Origin: Theileria orientalis strain Shintoku
Taxonomy: Eukaryota > Apicomplexa > Aconoidasida > Piroplasmida > Theileriidae
Length of the DNA: 64,000 nt
Reading direction: 5' to 3'
Assembly (NCBI RefSeq): GCF_000740895.1
Contig: NC_025260.1
Span: forward strand, 310,001 to 374,000
Shown: positions 32,669 through 45,432 of the stretch, one piece after another
Layout: every line of letters starts with the position of its first letter
Position numbering within the stretch: the stretch's first letter is position 1
Translations under genes and position numbers: made by a program
The notes under the pieces: model-generated
What the model was told of the DNA's origin: nothing
Database searches by the model: none
The model's input: only the letters and a program-made list of their open reading frames with translations

Positions 32669-33709
32669 ATGTTCACGCTTAAAAGATATATATCAAACTA
32701 TAAACCCATTTACAGGTTGAGTCAGAAGCCTCGGGCCAGTCCTGATTATAGTAACGCTGCCATGAGTGTTAGGAGGGAGCAGATGTTTCAGTCCATCAAT
32801 AAGCAGAACAGTAAAATAATGCTCGACGAGGCTGACCTGAAGCTCAAGAGTGTCATGGAGCAGAGGCTGTTTTCAGCGCTGCCTGATTCGTGGGACTCAA
32901 ACAAGGTTACGACTCTACAGAAACTCATATCCGGCACGTTCCTGTCGGTGCTGTTTGCGGGTGGGATAATGGCGAACTACTACGACTCTAAGTCCAGTAA
33001 CGCCCCTAGAACTGGTGAAGATGGCACCCATGGCGGTGACGCGGATCCTAATAAACAGTTTTCGAGGACCATAATTAGCTGTGAAATACACCTACTGAGC
33101 AGCTACCTGGCCTTTATCGTAAGTTTGTCTGGCTGTTTTAACATGTGTGCAGTCTGGTGTTCAGTCAGGGCTACAGCATTATTTAGGGTGTGGAATAGTG
33201 CAGGTGTGTCCTTAAACGACGTGAATGTACATGTTAGCTATCAGTGGTAGTAGATGTGTACTGATATCTATGTCATTTATGGCTGATACCGGCAAATATC
33301 TAAGACTGAATGTGTGTGCAGAAAAGGTTCCACTGGATTCCACATTACAGGCAAGCTGTGGGAGTATCGGGAGTTTTAGCGGCTTCGTTCGCATCAGGTT
33401 AGAACACTGTTGCCTGCTAAAGTGCTCATCTCTATTTAAATGGGCACATTGACTGTTTTTTAGGCAACTCTGATGTTGCGTCAAGAACTGTACTATATTT
33501 CCTACTTCTGAGTTATTTTGGAATTCTAGGTCACGAGTATTTGTTTTCCAAGTTAAAGATGTCCCCTCAATGGTAACTGATGCTACATTAAAGGTTGTTT
33601 TAGGATGAAACTTCATTCAAAGAGGAAGGCATTGGGGATCTTTCTAGGTACACAAAAACTACTTATTTTAGAGTTATTAAGATAAATAGTCGATATTTTA
33701 GCCATTTGA
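32669..33709 (+). CDS. membrane protein, probably mitochondrial, multi-exon
   Basis: The ATG at 32669 is only 14 bases after the SerRS stop. The N-terminus MFTLKRYISNYKPIYRLSQK is basic and amphipathic like a mitochondrial presequence. A hydrophobic segment lies at about residues 87-103 (ISGTFLSVLFAGGIM). After the first intron (from about 33120) small exons encode SGVQSGLQHYL, AVGVSGVLAASFAS, NSDVASRTVLYFLLLSYFGIL and EYLFSKLKMSPQ, giving several membrane segments, then MKLHSKRKALGIF and a stop near 33709. Phases are consistent, but one acceptor (about 33350-33355) is uncertain. The family is not recognised. Confidence 0.55.
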
Positions 33710-34009
33710 GAGTGGAAAGAGTCATTAACGACATGTAACTACCTTTCAGGGATTCTATTGTTGTTGATGTGTGAATCGCAGACACTTCCAGGGAAAACTC
33801 CTGAGTTATAGCAAGATATTGGATTTAACCTAATGTATTTGTAATATATTTGCCTTTTAAAGCTATTTTAGTTGATTGTGCACATAAACAGTGGTTAATT
33901 TTCCATTATGTTCATTGTGGTGTAACCTGTGATTCTTCTGCTGAGTTTTTACTTATTTATCATATTAATACACTAAATAGTTGACCTTTTAATTTATATA
34001 TGCTTATAA
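33710..34009. other. intergenic
   Basis: AT-rich spacer between two plus-strand genes. No coding or RNA signal is seen. Confidence 0.6.
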
Positions 34010-34621
34010 ATGAATTCTGACACTGATCACTCGAATTGGAATATTATTTATCCAACTTATTTGGATAAGGATTCTACTACTAGCCAGGGAAGGAAAGTTA
34101 ATTTATCGATCGCAGTTTCCAAGCCGACTTTGGAGGAAATTAAATCAGTTTTAGAGCACTTGAACGTACCACATATCTTAGAACCGGTATCTTGCACTGG
34201 CTTTTATTTAATTTAACTATTTCCCATTTTTATTACTAGTTTTAATTCTATTTACTCCATTAACTGACAATTTTTAGCGTAAAAGGTATCCTAGGAATTG
34301 GCTCGTCCCTGGTAGAGTTAGAGTATTCTTAGGGGATCACTCTGGTGCCAATGGAGCCGATGCTTCTACAAGTAAGGATGGTGCTTCAAGTACGGCACCT
34401 GATTCTGCCAATGGCACAAGCAATGTCGCTAAGAGGAGGACCAGTAAGTCTACTTATCGCATAATGCACGTTTAGAGAAACAGTTGTTGAACGAAGTTGC
34501 AACTCTAATATCGCAGTTGAAGACAAGGCAGACCTCGATCAGTAGCAGCAAGTCGAGCACCGACAAGGGCTCCGGCGGCTCTACCTCCAGTAAAAAGAAG
34601 CCTGGCAAGAAGAAGCGCTGA
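34010..34621 (+). CDS. SRP19: signal recognition particle 19 kDa protein
   Basis: SRP19 binds SRP RNA helices and primes assembly of SRP54 for ER targeting. Exon 1 has the family start IIYPTYLDKDSTTSQGRKVN and KPTLEEIKSVLEHLNV. After a short intron, exon 2 continues with KRYPRNWLVPGRVRVFL, the most diagnostic part. A Ser/Asp/Thr-rich linker follows, then a second intron near 34444-34475 and a Lys-rich tail (SSKKKPGKKKR) typical of the family. Total about 160 residues, close to other eukaryotic SRP19 proteins apart from the linker. Confidence 0.93.
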
Positions 34622-35040
34622 TGCTGTTTTGTTGGTCTTCTGATCAATGATACGCTTCTAAATACACAGATCCCTAAGCTATGTGTGTATACACGCGTAT
34701 ATATACCCACTATACTACTATGTACATTAACGTTATACTAATGTGTATATAATATTTAGTCAGACTACATTCATTTGTTACGACACTTCATTGCGCTTTT
34801 ACTGCTTCATGTAGGCACGAAACCCATGAATAGTGTGATCTACAGTGCGCTTCCGTTGCCATTTTCGTATCTACTTTACATCCTGGTGTATTTTTTGAGC
34901 ACTTTTGTATCTGGTTAAACCCCTGACTGTCTGACTCGCTGAAGTCCATGGACCAACCTGTTTATTTATTAGCCACTGTTATTACTGTTTTAACAACATG
35001 GGTAACTATTGGTAACTATTTTTTTTACTGTACTTGTTTA
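34622..35040. other. intergenic between convergent genes, with a micro-ORF
   Basis: Mostly AT-rich, with no identified gene. One plus-strand micro-ORF at 34826-34918 encodes a 30-residue hydrophobic peptide starting MNSVIYSALPLPFSYLLY and is preceded by a splice-acceptor-like TGTAG. It could be a terminal exon or a tiny membrane protein, but support is weak. Confidence 0.4.
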
Positions 35041-38000
35041 CTAAGTATTATCTGTGTATGCAGACTCATTGGCTGCATAGGTAAGGGTGGTCTATTGCTT
35101 ACCTGCTATGAGCTTAGAGTTTGTCGGACACACGTTGTCGCTGTATTCATTGTCTTTTGCTTTAGATGAGCAGTGGCGACTGCTTGTACTCACCATATGG
35201 TTTGATATATCCTGTTAGCATTTGTTAGTGTCCATTTTGGTAGGTGCACATGTGCACAGCTATAGATATCTATCTAGTTGACCATATGTGTGTGTATATC
35301 TATGTGTGTGCTCACTGTTAATTGCGGTGCTCCGTTCTCCACACATGCTATCCAGATCGCGTTTGTCGCTGACTTATCTGTCGATTCGTGAGTACAGGAT
35401 AGCGTTCCTGGTCTACAAGGGTACGAGTCGGTAGACGATGCTTTGTTTCCCTTGGGGATTGAAAATGCGAATCCGTATGCGATAGAATAGCCTGATGGGC
35501 AGGTTGCAGTGGCCTACATAATGGTTAGCGTGATGCTAAACATTCAACCAGTGACTCCTTAAACTATTACTAATAACTAGGTGAGCTATTGGCTAGTTTC
35601 AGTGTTTGTTAACTACATAGGTCAATGCATAACTAGATTTGTACCGGTTCATCAAGCTTTACTGAAGTTTGTTGGTTTAGCAGTGGTATTGTGTCCTCTC
35701 CGCACACTGCCCATATTCTCGACTCTGACATTTGATTGTCGTTTGAGACTAGACACTTTTCTTCTCCCACTGGGCAGTGGGTGATGTTGATAACGAACTC
35801 ATTTTTCCCAATGAAGTTCTTCTTCTTCATTATGGTCATTGTAAATCCCATTATGATAACTGTTTTGGGCGGACACACTGCACTTCCTGACTTGTTGCCA
35901 CTGTATACCACCTGATACCCCTTTTGCACCTAAATAATGCTTTAGTACTGTTAACACTAATACTGCTATCAATAGCAGTAGTAACAGTGGTAGTTGTACT
36001 AGTGCTAACAGCCAATGCTAACACTGATACTCATATACTCTATACCGTAACACTACTATCTACATATCTATATGGTGTATATTGATGTGTATGTGTGTTA
36101 CCAGTGATGCTATTCCAAACTCGCGTCCGTATTTCTTGTATATTTCGTCGGGACTCACTCCGTACGTCTCCGAGTAAAACTTAAGCGCCTCTTCAAACGA
36201 CTCCCTCTGCTTGTCGCTTGTCAGCAGCGACTTTATCGACTCCAGCTTAATCTTGATTGGCATTGGCTTCTTGTACAGGTCCTTCGTCCAGCAGTTCAGG
36301 CTGTTGAGGTCCTTGCTGTCCACTAGCCCGTCGCCTCCTATCACCAGCACTTGCTTTTCGTACTTAAAGTGCTCGCTTTCGCTTCTTCTTGAGCTCTCTG
36401 AGTCCGTTTTTGCTCCCACGCTCAGGTTGTCCAGCAGCGACGGCGATATTGCCGCCTTCACTGCGACATCTATGTTCACTCCGTGCTGTTGCATATCCAG
36501 CACATCCGACTTGTTTATTTGCACTTGGTGCGTTATCTTTCCTCCCAGGTGCACGATTGTTGTAAAATGAGTTCCGAACATCTTAATGAACTTCACCCAC
36601 GGCTTCACTGAGTTAACGCACAATGGGTCGTCCTCGTTATTTTTGAACAGCTCCAGAGTGCACGCTTGCGAGTCGAAGTAGTTCGGCAGGTCAGAGACTG
36701 CCTTTCTGAACTCCTCCGTCGTGTCCAGAGAGTTAAAGTTGACTATTCCTGCCACGTAGCGCAGGCAGTACGTCTTCGTTATGTACGTCCTCACCTTGTT
36801 CGTCGCCGTCGACTTCACGAAGTTCTTGTAGCCCGTCGACCCTGAGAAGCTGAAAAAGTACGGTATGCCGTATGACGCCTGTGCGTCTATTGACAGTTCC
36901 TTTTTGAAGTCCTCGACCGTGTTTATGTGATCAATCTACGACATAATTGTTTCCTAGGGGTTAACAGGTACACTTGGGTATCTAGTTGTTCCGGGTTAAC
37001 AAAAATGTGTATTTGGCAATAACTCCTATTTTATCTAATAGATTGCCCCTATGTGACTGTCTAAGCTATCTATTCTGTCTATCCAGTTTCTATCTACCAC
37101 TTACCGTTTCTGATTGCCTGCACGAGAACTCTGGCCTCACCCAGCTTCCGTGCGGTTCCTTCAGGTTTGCCCCATCGCTATTCAGGTACTCGACATTCCA
37201 GTCCAGCTTTATCACCGGGTTCCTGTACCCCTGGTCCATCATCACTACGGGGTCTCCGAGTGGATTTCCGAAGATGATGTCGTATCCTGAGCCCAGGTAC
37301 CTCAGCGAGGCTGCCAAACCTGCGTTGTTCCAATCCTCTGCTGGGTCTCGCGGGTTATAAAACACTACGTTACTTGTTCCCTTCGTTGAGTCTCCGCTAA
37401 CTTCGTGTCCCTTGTAGTAGTTTATTGCTGTGCCGAACTCTGAGTCTCCCATATAGTGCTTAAAGTCCTTATCGAATGTGCTGTCCACTAACTTTTCTTT
37501 GTACTCTGTCTTATGTGCTGGGCTTATGTCCTCGATTTTACTCTTACTTTTTATTGGTTTTCCTTCCTTATCACTACTTGCATCTGCTTCAGACCCCTTT
37601 TTAACATCATCTTTCTTCTCATCCTTAGTTTTCTCTTCATTTCCTCCCAACCCAAACAAGTCCTTCAGCTTATCCTTTGCTCCGGTTCTATCCAATACGC
37701 CCGTTATTCCATCCGTTGCTGTCTTCAAGTTATCCTTTAGCTCATCTAAGGGTCCTGGGTTAAAAAGTGCATTTGCCTCATCTGTTCTTTCTGACGTTTT
37801 CTTTGGTTTCGGGTTCAAATCTTCGTCATCTTTAAAAAGATCAGTGTCGTCCTTTAACAAGTCATCTTCTTCAGTCTCGTTTGTTGGACCTAAACTGTTT
37901 TTTAAGCCAACAAAGTACCTTTTAGTGTATTCTTGTTTCTGACGAGTGACTTCGGCTTCTTCCTCGGCGTTGTTAATATGAGGTCCATGAGGTCCGAGCC

Positions 38001-38964
38001 TGGTTTCTTGCCTACATTTTTATTATTGTTACATTCACGTTACCTTTCGGGCCCTTAGTTGTGGTTTCTGGTGGGTCGAGAGCATCTTCTAAATTAAATG
38101 TGTCATCAGTTGTTTTGTCATACTCTTGAATTGTGAGAAAGGAAGAGTTTCTTGACTTTGTTTTGGCATCGTTGTAGCCCATTTCCCCTTTATCTGTGAC
38201 CTGGTATAGCGAATTGGAGCCACCACGGCTAGGTTTTCTTCCAACGACGTCACTGTTATCATTCAACAAATCGTTCAAACCATCTATTGCCCAGTCGTCT
38301 GAAGAGCTGTCCGTAGTCGACTGGTCATTTAATTCATTTTCCTCATTGACAGGAGCAGGCACTGACGGTTCAAGAGGTGTTGGCTGCTCGGCGGGAGATT
38401 GTGGCTCCCCTAGAGATGGCTCTTCTCCGTTTACCAAATCATTTAAACCTCCAGACAAATCTGATGTTCCACTCAACTCCTTGTTTTCAGTGGTCTCATC
38501 TAAAAAAACGTAAGATGTGTAAATATTTAATGGCTAAATTATCTATGTTTAGGTACTTTTGGTAGACTTCTTTTTTCCAGCCTTCTTAGACAACTTCTTC
38601 TTTTTTTTCGAACCGCCATTAAACAATAAATCTTTAAACACACCAAGATTAATCTTAGGTTTAGAAAGGCGCTTTTTAACTTTCTTTACTTTGGATTTTA
38701 TGGTGGCTAGTCCTAAATTTAAAATTAATTCATACATGTGTCAATACCTTTCTTTTTTGGCTTTTTAGGTTTATCTGACAAATTCTTTTTCGTTTTCTTT
38801 GTTTTCGTTGGTTTTAGATTTTTTTTATTCCTTGTTCCATCCACAAGACCGCCGGGTTCATTGCTTGACCCAGAAACATCCAAACTGGTCAATTTTTTTG
38901 CTTCGCAGGGTAAACTAAGTGTTACTGCTAAGAGAAACAGGCCATAAATTACTCTAATTTTCAT
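35041..38964 (-). CDS. MACPF-domain perforin-like protein
   Basis: A secreted pore-forming family protein; apicomplexan relatives act in egress from, or passage through, host cells. The ATG at 38964 opens a signal peptide (MKIRVIYGLFLLAVTLSLPC). Then comes a Lys-rich stretch and about 350 residues of acidic low-complexity sequence. The MACPF domain lies at about 36060-37400, with the signature FGTHFTTIVHLGG. C-terminal, Cys-rich beta repeats follow in separate exons at about 35633-35929 and 35330-35510, with an apparent third at about 35070-35200, matching the APC-beta domain known from Toxoplasma and Plasmodium PLPs. The stop near 35041 and some introns are approximate. No frameshift was noticed. 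Which PLP paralogue it is cannot be told. Confidence 0.85.
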
Positions 38965-39792
38965 GATTCCATTTATTAAAATATTTTACACATTTAAACA
39001 AAACATTAGATATTGTTTTAAAACACACTTGTTGTTTAATTAAAGCTAGTTTTTGTCAACCTTAATTGGTTTAGTTAAATCTATTGGTTAAATCTGTTTT
39101 TAAATTACAAGGGTTAAATCTGATGTTGTTATAAAACGTTAAATCCGGGTTAAAACTACAATAAAGCTGGGTTAAATCTACATTAAATCTGTTAAAAAGT
39201 TTTTATATAAAATTTATATGGTATGTGTATTAAATCTATATACTGATTCCTCTTGATTTATAAAAACAACGGGATGATGTTATTTTGTGTGATTCCCGTG
39301 CAAACCTTATGCAAAAGGTGCAAACTGAATAATTTAAGGGCTACGAAAACGGCACGATTATACATATTTATTAATTAAATAGAATCTGCAGATTAAGGAA
39401 GAGTTTTTGACGATTTATTACACAGGCAGCACCAGATCACGACACGAAAAATTAATACGGATTTAGAGGAAAATAAGACATCTAACACATATTAAAATAT
39501 TATATAATTACTTATTTATTTATAACGTCCATGAAAATAAGTGAATTGTGAAGTTTTGATCGGTAATCTTACGCATAAATAAAAAAGGCAGAATTCGTGC
39601 TAAAATTGGGCACTTAACGTATAGAAAATGTGTTAAATACATCCTTAAAACATTAGCTTTTGGTCGAGTAGCATATGTAGTTGTATAAATACTAATTTCT
39701 AGATGCCCTCTATAGTGTGTGTTGGCTTGTATACATAGTTATATTCCAGGTTTAAGTAGTCATTTACCATTCCAATGTAGTTTATTTTATCT
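38965..39792. other. intergenic, divergent promoters, with degenerate GTTAAATC repeats
   Basis: About 830 bases between the divergent perforin-like gene and the polytopic membrane protein. Seven copies of TTAAATC, most preceded by G or GG, occur between 39073 and 39236. A 40-codon minus-strand open stretch at about 39699-39818 overlaps the next gene and is not convincing. Confidence 0.6.
39073..39236. repeat. cluster of GGTTAAATCTG-like motifs
   Basis: Seven TTAAATC cores in about 160 bases, irregularly spaced at 11-47 bases, upstream of the perforin-like gene. Spacing and core conservation suggest a binding-site cluster or a decayed tandem array. Confidence 0.6.
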
Positions 39793-41707
39793 ATGATGTA
39801 TAGGTTTATGTGGAAGTTTATTTACTTTTTATTAATTTCAGTCGTTTTGTACTTTATTTCATACACTTCCTTCATAAATTCTGTGTTACCTAATCCTTCC
39901 TTCTATCATTTGTCTATTTTAGTTGATAAATTTGATAAAAAAATTCAGAATATTACTATATCTTCTTTAAATCCTAAAATTGTGAGTTTTAACACTATAT
40001 TTTAGTTAATTTATTTTTTAGGTTAAAGAGGCTGTAAACTATTCAGTTATTGATTCCAGTGGAACAGATACCAGAGATACAGGTGTAAAGAAAACATCTG
40101 TTCTGAGTAATAGTGTGAATGAGAGGAATAAAGAATTTATTGATGATGAAAATTATAAGCACGACGAGGATCGCAAAAGCCCAGATGGTAGGGAGCAACA
40201 GAGAGTTAAAGAGGCAATGTCTGAGGAAAACGACGCCAGCTTCCAGCCTCTCGTGGTTAACTCGTACTTCATTTACCTGTTGAGGATACTCTCCAGGTTT
40301 CTGTTCCTGGTGTTTGTACAAATATATGTGTTCTATATACTGTTCTTTCGCTACGGCGAATTGTTCAAGGATTTGTGCGACTTGTCGATAAAGTCGATGA
40401 AGGACTTCAACTGGCGCAGCCCAATCAACTTCATGAAGTCGTTCTACTGCTTTCTGACGTGGCTATCGTCGATTTTCGTGTACTATAACTCGCAGCTGTC
40501 GCTGCGCAACAGGCTGATTGCGTACTCAATCGTGGTACTGGCGGTTTCGTTGCTGCTCTTCAGAGTTGGCATTGGAACACGGAGCTTGATAAACACATCC
40601 TCGCTGTTCATCGGCTTGACAGTGTACCTGTCGGCAATGTTGGCCTTTAACTCGAGAATACCAGGCTCACTGGTGTTTGTAGATAACTGGTTCGTGTACA
40701 TATGGAGCTCGGCCATATTTTTGCGCGGATTTAAGCTGAATGTGGTCAACAACGTGGCCATTCTGACGTTGCGTGATGGAAACGAGCACTGGAGCAATGC
40801 CGCTGCCCATGAAGGTGAAGGTTCGCAGGAGATGGGCCGTGACGACGATGCATCTGAATCGTACAACATATGTATGGAAAACAGAGGGACCGGCGGCGAA
40901 AACGCAGCTAACAGTGGTTATGGCAACACAACAATAGGCTATAACATGGTTAAACTGACACACGAGGCGTCCTGCGCACTTGACCTACACCTGGTACTAC
41001 TAATGTTAAACCTGGTCAAGTCCCTGCCCTTTTTGGGAAGGTTGTTTGCAAGGAACGCATATCTGTCGAACGTGTCGCTTATGTTCAACATATCGATGCT
41101 GATACACTGTTTTATGGTATACACGGCGCCAGCAAGGAGTTTGTCACGCTCCTTGCATCGAGTTCGCGACCACTCGGCAGGTGCCGCATCAGGCTTGGAC
41201 AGTACTCCCCTATCCAAGATCAGGCAGTTGGTGTTGTATGTACTAAACTATATGGTCTTACACATATTTGGCAGGCCCGACTACTTTTCGAGCAAGTCCA
41301 GCTCGCTAAGTTTGTTTCTGAAATACTCAAACAAGTTTAAACAGGTATTCAACTTAGTTTTCGGCAGATATCTAGATCCTCTGTATCAGCGAGCATCGTT
41401 CTTATTCGCCATCAAATGTGTCAAGTCCATACCACAATTGCTCTTTCTGCTGGTCCCTCCCTTTTTTTCCAGGCTTTACTTCGGATATGTCACCCTATTC
41501 ATGCCAATTACGACGTTTTTATCGCACAATAACGATTTTAAGGAAAGGGCCTTTTGTTTGATAGTATTCACCCTCAGCAATTTGGTACGAAGTTTAGGCA
41601 ATTTTATGTATTGGTTCCCTTCCAAGGTTCTTCTGAGGATACTGCTGATATTTACGCTAAATTATTTAATGGTGTTGTCTAAAAGACTGATGCAATTAAC
41701 AGAATAA
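39793..41707 (+). CDS. polytopic membrane protein, hypothetical
   Basis: Two exons, 39793-39981 and 40022-41707, with a 40-nt intron give 624 residues. Exon 1 has a hydrophobic N-terminal span (FIYFLLISVVLYFISYTSF). Exon 2 starts with a polar, charged region of about 75 residues and then has around eight to ten hydrophobic segments, for example YFIYLLRILSRFLFLVFVQI and LLFLLVPPFFSRLYF, interrupted by a polar loop around residues 300-345. A soluble domain before a polytopic region could suit an ER or organelle transporter or a lipid enzyme, but no motif decides. Unrecognised family. Confidence 0.75.
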
Positions 41708-42151
41708 TTTATTTGTTATACTTTATATATGTATTAATTACTCATGTGTAGGTAGTAGTTGACTTTTTATTAGGCATGACTCCACCCATAGACAGAGGGT
41801 CCACTTAATTTGGGTCACATATGTATATCAGGAGCCTTTTTTTATTATTTCTAAAAAGGTCTGTCACTGACAAAGTTAATTTTAAACTTTTGTTATTGTG
41901 CACATTCACCTAAGCCTGAAAATAGGGCTGAAAACGACACTTAGTGTGCACATGTGGGTTAAATCCCAACACGATGGCTTCTCAACTTTCAGAATTAAAT
42001 TACACTATCACCTACGCTTAAACACTAAGCATGAGACCTGTTTTAAACACATTCACATTCATTTAAACCCTAACATATACCTCATACATGTTACATTTTT
42101 ATGAAATTTACTTCATATGTGTGTTTATTTGACAATGGTTTGGCCGCTGGG
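41708..42151. other. intergenic between convergent genes
   Basis: AT-rich spacer. A single AAACCCTAAC near 42065 resembles a telomere unit but is isolated. No gene is seen. Confidence 0.6.
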
Positions 42152-45100
42152 CTAGTAACTTCTTCCCCATAGCACCCATTTTTTGGCTGGTTTTCCTGTC
42201 CAGAAGCACTTTGTTCCTTCTGGCAGTTCTGGCTGTTCCAGTGGAACACACAGGCTCTTCATTGCTCCTGTTCTTCCGCCTGGATTCTACACAATTATTA
42301 TCACTTGCTTAACCGTTGACTTTATGGTAAGTCCGTACCAACTACTAGTATCTATGGTATGCTATCTGCGTGGTTTACTGAACATTTACAAGTAAATAAC
42401 TATTCAGCTACCACTACTATTACTACTACTGGACTCACATTTGCTGATCTCTTCTGAGTCTCCAGCTTGATCTCCTCTTCAGTCGCAGGTTCCTCACACC
42501 TAATCACGGCATCATTCTCCATTACACAAACACTATCGCAACTACTATCTACTCATATCTACCCTTAACTTTTCATAACTACTCTTAACTACCCTTAATT
42601 AGCCTTAACTACTCTTAGCAAGTTGACTAATCTAATTACCATGGCGCCAGTATCAGCTTGTCTTTGTTCAATGCTTCCATCACCTCTTCCATGTTGTATG
42701 CCCTCACTGTGCTTTCGTTGAGCCTCTTCCTCGCAACTTCCAGCAGGTTCGCTTGGATCTCCTCCAGGAGCCTTGCCACCGTGCTCTCCAGGTCACCCAC
42801 CGGCACGTCCATCTTTTCACTCGTGTCTCTTCTCACTAGTCTGCACGTGTTGTTTTCCAGGTCCTTGGTTCCCACTTCCACTCTCAGCGGCACTCCTCTC
42901 AGCTCCCAGTGGTTATACTTGTACCCTGGCGTGTATCCTTTTCTATCGTCCAACTTCGCTCTGAATCCTGCTTCCAGTAGCAACTTAAGGATCTCGTTCA
43001 CTTTGTTTTCTACTTGCTCGTGATCTACGTTTTTTCCGAATATTGGCACTATTACCACTTGCAACTTAGCCACTCTCGGCGGTATCACCAGCCCTTTGTT
43101 GTCTCCGTGCACCATCAGCATCACTCCTATGCTTCTCGTGCTCACTCCCCAACTCGTTTGATGCACTGGTTTTTTAACCCCCTCTTCGTCTTCGAACTTG
43201 ATGTCGAACATTTCTGCGAAGTTAGTTCCCAGCAGGTGCGACGTTCCTGCCTGCACTCCTCTCCCGTTTGCCGTTATAAAGGTCTCCACGCTCGTTGTAA
43301 TTTTTCCTCCTGGGAACTTTTCATTCTCCGTCTTTATGCCCTTGATCACTGGAACTGCCAAATGTTCTTCGTAGAATCTACAAATCAACATTAGCATAAT
43401 ACTAATATTGGTGCTAGTTGTGTTATGCAAGTGTAAATGCATAACATGACAGTATAATTTAGGATGAAATCACCATCATAACACAAATCTAACAACACCA
43501 TCATAAAACTGTGCACTAACAACTAATGTAATAACAATCTAACAAAGGGATCATAAAACTGTGTACTAACGGCCAGCATAGCAACTGCTTGTAAAGTAAC
43601 TAACCAATCTAATACATCCTAACGTACCGGCTGTACAGGTCAAGCATGTCGTAGACTGTTTCCAGGGCCTCCTTCTCAGTCGTGTGCGCCGTGTGGCCCT
43701 CCTGCCACAGTATCTCCCTGCTCCTTATGAACGGCGTAGGCTGCTTAAACTCCCAGCGCACCACCGAGTTCCACTGGTTCAGCTTAAGCGGCAGGTCTCT
43801 GTGGCTCCGTATCCACCTCGAGAACTCCGGGTACATGATCGTCTCGCTCGTCGGCCTGATTGCTATTGGCTCCTGCAGGTCCATGTCGCTGTACTTGGTC
43901 ACCCAGGCCACCTCCGGGCTGAAGCCCTCCAGGTGCGACTTTTCCACCTCGAGCTTGTCCTTCGTCACGAACATTGGGAAATAGCAGTTATCGACTCCTC
44001 TCTACAACATTGTTAGTGTGCCTTTACTGAATCGTTGAATATTCAGTTTTATCCAGCAGTTACCTTTTTAAGCTCCTTATTCAGCCACTGGTTGAAACAC
44101 TCCCACACGTAGTAGCTCGCTGGCAAGAGTATGTAGCAGCCTGAGATATCATAGTAGTCTATCATCTCTCCTCTTATGATCGCCTAAAATTCCCATTAGC
44201 CATATCTCCTAATTATTTCTACTTTGTACAGAACTATTAGATTCCACTTGGATGCTGCTTATATCCTTTATTGCTTAATTATACCACTATTAATAACCAC
44301 TTTTACTTAATTCTACTTATTAACTCACCTGTGCATACCATTCTGGAAAGTTTTCTTCCTTCTTTACTGTTATTCCCAGTATATTAAGGTCTCCTTTCTT
44401 TCCTGTTGGCTGCTTACTCCCATCTCCTTCTCTTGGGCTTCTGTCTATGAAATCTACTGTTTTTGCGCAGTCCTCGTCGTTTAGTGCCACGAACTTCGGC
44501 TTGTGGTTCATTTCACTCAGGAACTTTAGCATGTCCTCCATGTTCATCACCACTGATTCGTCGTTTGTCAGTGGGTGTGCCACCACTTGATTTTTATTCT
44601 TGAGTCTAATATCAAACAGCACGTCCACCTTGTTCCTACACACAGCCTTTAGTCAACGGCCACCGGTTTAATTCATCTTTACTTATATCAATCTAACTAC
44701 ACTTAAACTTACTCTGTGTCATTCATCACACAGAACGGTGACAGTGATCCTCTTGATACTCCCAGCAAACTTTCCATTTCCGACTCTTCTCCCATGTGTA
44801 ACTTGTTAACTTTCAACGTCTTCCTCAAAATCTTCCAATTTACTTCAGTATCCTATCAATTAATTAATTATTACTTCACTACTCATGTGCTATCTATTAC
44901 TGTTTAAAGTGCGCTCGATCGTCCTTCTTTTTACCTATAAACTTACGTGGAGTGCTGAAATTAGGTAATAACGTTTTGAGGAGTCCAGCATGAACAAATT
45001 CCTGATGAAATCGTCCTTAATTAGGCTCAACGATGGCTCCTCCAGCATATCCTTGACCGACACCAATTTTGGGTGTTTAACGACCTACATATTCGTCAAT

Positions 45101-45238
45101 ACACTATATTTTTATGATATTTATGCCGTTTTAAGGGCACATATCTGTCTTTTGCCGCTTTCATCCTTGTGTTCTCACCTTGTATCGCAGGCCGAGTTTG
45201 TGAAATAGTTTGTACAAAAGCTCCGCTTTATCTGACAT
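42152..45238 (-). CDS. PRS: prolyl-tRNA synthetase with N-terminal YbaK/ProX-like editing domain
   Basis: Cytosolic class II ProRS of the eukaryotic/archaeal type. The ATG is at 45238 ([20 protein letters not shown]). The first 250 residues, in several exons down to about 44340, resemble the YbaK/ProX deacylase domain found fused N-terminally in apicomplexan ProRS ([18 protein letters not shown]). The catalytic core follows: [36 protein letters not shown] (motif 1/2 region), [26 protein letters not shown] split for brevity into two conserved blocks, then [19 protein letters not shown] (motif 3). The anticodon domain has [18 protein letters not shown]. The final exons end with [19 protein letters not shown], the eukaryote-type C-terminal domain. 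At least eight introns. The Plasmodium homologue is the halofuginone target. Confidence 0.95.
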
Positions 45239-45432
45239 TTTTTTAATATTATTATATTTATCTTCTAATTTACATTAGTTGGTAATATATTTTCAACGTT
45301 TCGGCTTATTGTGGAGCGACACCCGCTCAAATCTCATGGTGTGCACATTTCACTTAAATTTACCAATATATATCTTTTTTATTTACTAGATTAGTCAATT
45401 TTTTTATTTGTGCGATGTTGCTTTAAAATTAA

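Noticed and set aside
39699..39818. 40-codon minus-strand open stretch with coding-like composition
   Set aside because: It lacks an early ATG and would need upstream exons inside the oppositely oriented membrane-protein gene.
42058..42072. Telomere-like AAACCCTAAC
   Set aside because: A single copy in an ordinary spacer; no tandem array.
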